Of a stretch of DNA of 64,000 bases, positions 59,609-64,000 are shown piece after piece (the stretch's first letter is position 1; each line of letters opens with the position of its first letter). Under the pieces are notes generated by a model that had not been told where the DNA came from, ran no database searches, and worked only from the letters and a program-made list of their open reading frames with translations. The stretch is from Actinomycetota bacterium (GTDB lineage: Bacteria; Actinomycetota; Thermoleophilia; RBG-16-64-13), in NCBI GenBank assembly GCA_018830645.1, contig JAHJSA010000088.1:1-64000 (forward strand), given 5' to 3'. The translations under genes and the position numbers were made by a program.

Positions 59609-60718
59609 TCACTCATGGGCCATACCGATGACCTCTGCCAAGGCCATCGACCGTGCTTCGAGCGCGGCCTCCAGTTCGACCGCCAGCGTGCGCGGCTTCC
59701 ACGGATCACGGAACCCCGAGGCCCCCACCGCCACCACCGATGCGCCGCAGGCGAGGAACTCGAGGACGTCCTGCACCGAGCCTACTCCCCCCATGCCCAC
59801 CAGGGGGATATCGACGGCCGCACGCACCTCGTAGACGATGCGGAGGGCCAACGGCTTGATGGCCGGGCCGGAGAGTCCCCCGGTCACCCCCCCGAGGTAT
59901 GGCTTCAGGCTGACTCGATCGAGGGCGAGACCTTTGAAGGTGTTGACCAGGGACAACCCATCGGCACCGGCTTCGGCGGCGGCCCGGGCGATCGGCACGA
60001 CGTGGGTGACGTTGGGTGTGAGCTTCACCAGCAAGAGACCGGGCCACTCCTCCCGTACCGCAGCCACGACGGCAGCAGTTTCGTCCCGGTCGGAACCGAT
60101 CGACATGCACCCGGTGTGCACGTTGGGGCACGAGACATTCAACTCGAGCCCCACCCTGGAGAGCCAAGACGCCCCGACGACGACCGCTTCGTGGGCCTCT
60201 CCGAGGGCCTCTTCGTGGGCCTCTCCGAGGGCCTCTTCGAGCGCCACCCTGAGGACGGCCGCGACCTCGACGTAGTCGTCGCGCGCGAAGCCTCCCACGT
60301 TCAAGATGACGGGGCACGGGAGCGAGAGGAGCCGGGGTAGCTCACGGGTGACGAACGCCTCGATCCCGCCGTTGGGCAGGCCTATGGAGTTCAACATACC
60401 TCCCGCGGTCTCGAGGATGCGTGGCGGCGGGTTCCCCGGGCGCGGGTGCGGCGTCACCGTCTTCGGTACGTAGGCCGCCACAGGGGGATCGGCGAGGAAG
60501 GCCGCCGCGGCCGCCTCATCGACGTCGGCAAGGGTGGCGGCCACTTCGAAGAGGTCTAGCGTGCCCGAAGCGTTGATGATGGGATGAGAGAGCTCGATCG
60601 GACCCAGACGCGTGGCGAGCCCGTGGGGGGTGCGACTCGGCGCGTTCGCCCCGCTCCCGACCGTTGCGTCATGCGCATCGTTCACGATCCGCCCCCTCCC
60701 GCATCGGGTGCCGCGCAC
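59609..60718 (-). CDS. pyrD: Dihydroorotate dehydrogenase (PyrD type 1B)
   Basis: LELNVSCPNVHTG; VDIPLVGMGGVGSVQDVLEFLACGASVVAVG. Confidence 0.94.
   Translation of the reverse strand: MRGTRCGRGRIVNDAHDATVGSGANAPSRTPHGLATRLGPIELSHPIINASGTLDLFEVAATLADVDEAAAAAFLADPPVAAYVPKTVTPHPRPGNPPPRILETAGGMLNSIGLPNGGIEAFVTRELPRLLSLPCPVILNVGGFARDDYVEVAAVLRVALEEALGEAHEEALGEAHEAVVVGASWLSRVGLELNVSCPNVHTGCMSIGSDRDETAAVVAAVREEWPGLLLVKLTPNVTHVVPIARAAAEAGADGLSLVNTFKGLALDRVSLKPYLGGVTGGLSGPAIKPLALRIVYEVRAAVDIPLVGMGGVGSVQDVLEFLACGASVVAVGASGFRDPWKPRTLAVELEAALEARSMALAEVIGMAHE
60191..60238. repeat. Perfect 24-bp tandem duplication inside pyrD
   Basis: gtgggcctctccgagggcctcttc x2, encoding EALGEAHEEALGEAHE. Confidence 0.95.
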
Positions 60719-61584
60719 GGGTGCCGCGCCTCACCGAACACCTCCCGGCCGGAGAAGACCGGTCCCTCCCTGCAGACCCGGGCCAGAACCCCGTCGGCCA
60801 TGGGCATAACACACCCTAAGCAGGAGCCGAACCCGCACGCCATGCCCGCTTCCAGACTGAACCAGGCGTCGAGACCGTCGCCCGTCCGCAGACAGATATC
60901 CCATACCGCCTCGCACATCGCGTGGGCGCCGCAGGCGATGACTGCGTCACCCGATCGGGCGTGCTCCTCCAAAAGTTTCGTGACCAGGCCCGGCCTTCCG
61001 AGGCTCCCGTCTTCGCATATGCCTTCGAGGTGCACCGGGACCCCCTCCGCACGAAGCGCAGCGACCGCCGGCTCGAACAGGGTGAGAGCGTCGGCCTGTA
61101 CCGCATCACGGAAGCCGAAGAGCAGTAACACCTCCGAGTGTGCGCCACCAGTACTTGCGGCCGCTATCTCCCGTAGGCGCTCGAGCGCAAGGACGAAGGG
61201 GGCGACGCCCACGCCGCCCCCCACGATCAGAAGCCTGCCCGACCCTCCCGGTGCGCCGTGGCGCGGGAGTTCCCCGAGTATGTCGAAGCCGCGACCCAGA
61301 GGTCCGAGAGCCCACACGCGATCTCCCGGCGAGAGGGCGACGAGTTCGTCGGTGGCCGCACCGATGGGGGCGATGAGGAACGACACCTCCGATCCATCTG
61401 AAGACCCCTCGCGCTGGGCGTGCACGCTGAACGCCCTAGGGAGGAAACAGCCCGAACCCTCGGCCTGCAACATGGCGAATTGACCGGGGCGGGCGGATCT
61501 CCAGCCCGGCACCCCCAGACGGACGAGCACCATCGACCCCACTCGAGCCCTGTGCAGCACGGTGGCGAGTGCGCGGTCCTTCAT
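60682..61584 (-). CDS. pyrK: Dihydroorotate dehydrogenase electron transfer subunit PyrK
   Basis: FAD/NAD-binding ferredoxin-reductase fold; GMACGFGSCLGCVMPMADG [2Fe-2S] motif. Confidence 0.93.
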   Translation of the reverse strand: MKDRALATVLHRARVGSMVLVRLGVPGWRSARPGQFAMLQAEGSGCFLPRAFSVHAQREGSSDGSEVSFLIAPIGAATDELVALSPGDRVWALGPLGRGFDILGELPRHGAPGGSGRLLIVGGGVGVAPFVLALERLREIAAASTGGAHSEVLLLFGFRDAVQADALTLFEPAVAALRAEGVPVHLEGICEDGSLGRPGLVTKLLEEHARSGDAVIACGAHAMCEAVWDICLRTGDGLDAWFSLEAGMACGFGSCLGCVMPMADGVLARVCREGPVFSGREVFGEARHPCAAPDAGGGGS

Positions 61585-61602
61585 CGCCGGGCCTCCCGCA
61601 CC

Positions 61603-64000
<2,398 letters not shown>

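Overview
High-GC actinobacterial-type chromosomal window, identified from gene content and synteny (actinobacterial mIHF, WhiG-type sigma next to rpsB-tsf, a CGAAC-N4-GTTCG SOS box). Most of it is core genome. From about 0.1 to 39.8 kb nearly every gene lies on the minus strand in a dense translation/processing super-operon: ffh-rpsP-khpA-rimM-trmD-rplS-lepB-rnhB-yraN-comM-dprA-xerC-whiG-rpsB-tsf-pyrH-frr-uppS-cdsA-dxr-rseP-ispG-proS-rimP-nusA-ylxR-infB-ylxP-rbfA-nrnA-truB-ribF-rpsO-pnp-M16-dapB-rnj-ftsK-bmp. The block 44.9-51.8 kb carries ftsY-smc-rnc-acpP-plsX (minus). 51.9-56.8 kb has a heterodimeric ABC exporter and a primary-type sigma factor (plus). 57.1-64 kb has coaBC-rpoZ-gmk-mihF-pyrD-pyrK-carB (minus; carB is cut by the window edge). 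The only clearly accessory region is about 39.9-44.9 kb, wedged between ffh and ftsY. It holds a PIN/RHH toxin-antitoxin pair with an operator-like palindrome, a Fic protein, remnants of IS481, RHS and IS256 elements, an immunity-like ORF, and divergent duplicate copies of an uncharacterised small membrane protein. Main second-look items: a LexA-like box inside a sigma-factor promoter, a 164-bp inverted-repeat element next to a perfect 34-bp terminator palindrome, a possible pseudoknotted rpsB leader, an M16 peptidase gene with no canonical start codon directly after the pnp stop, and the decayed island. All calls are from reading only; no searches were run.
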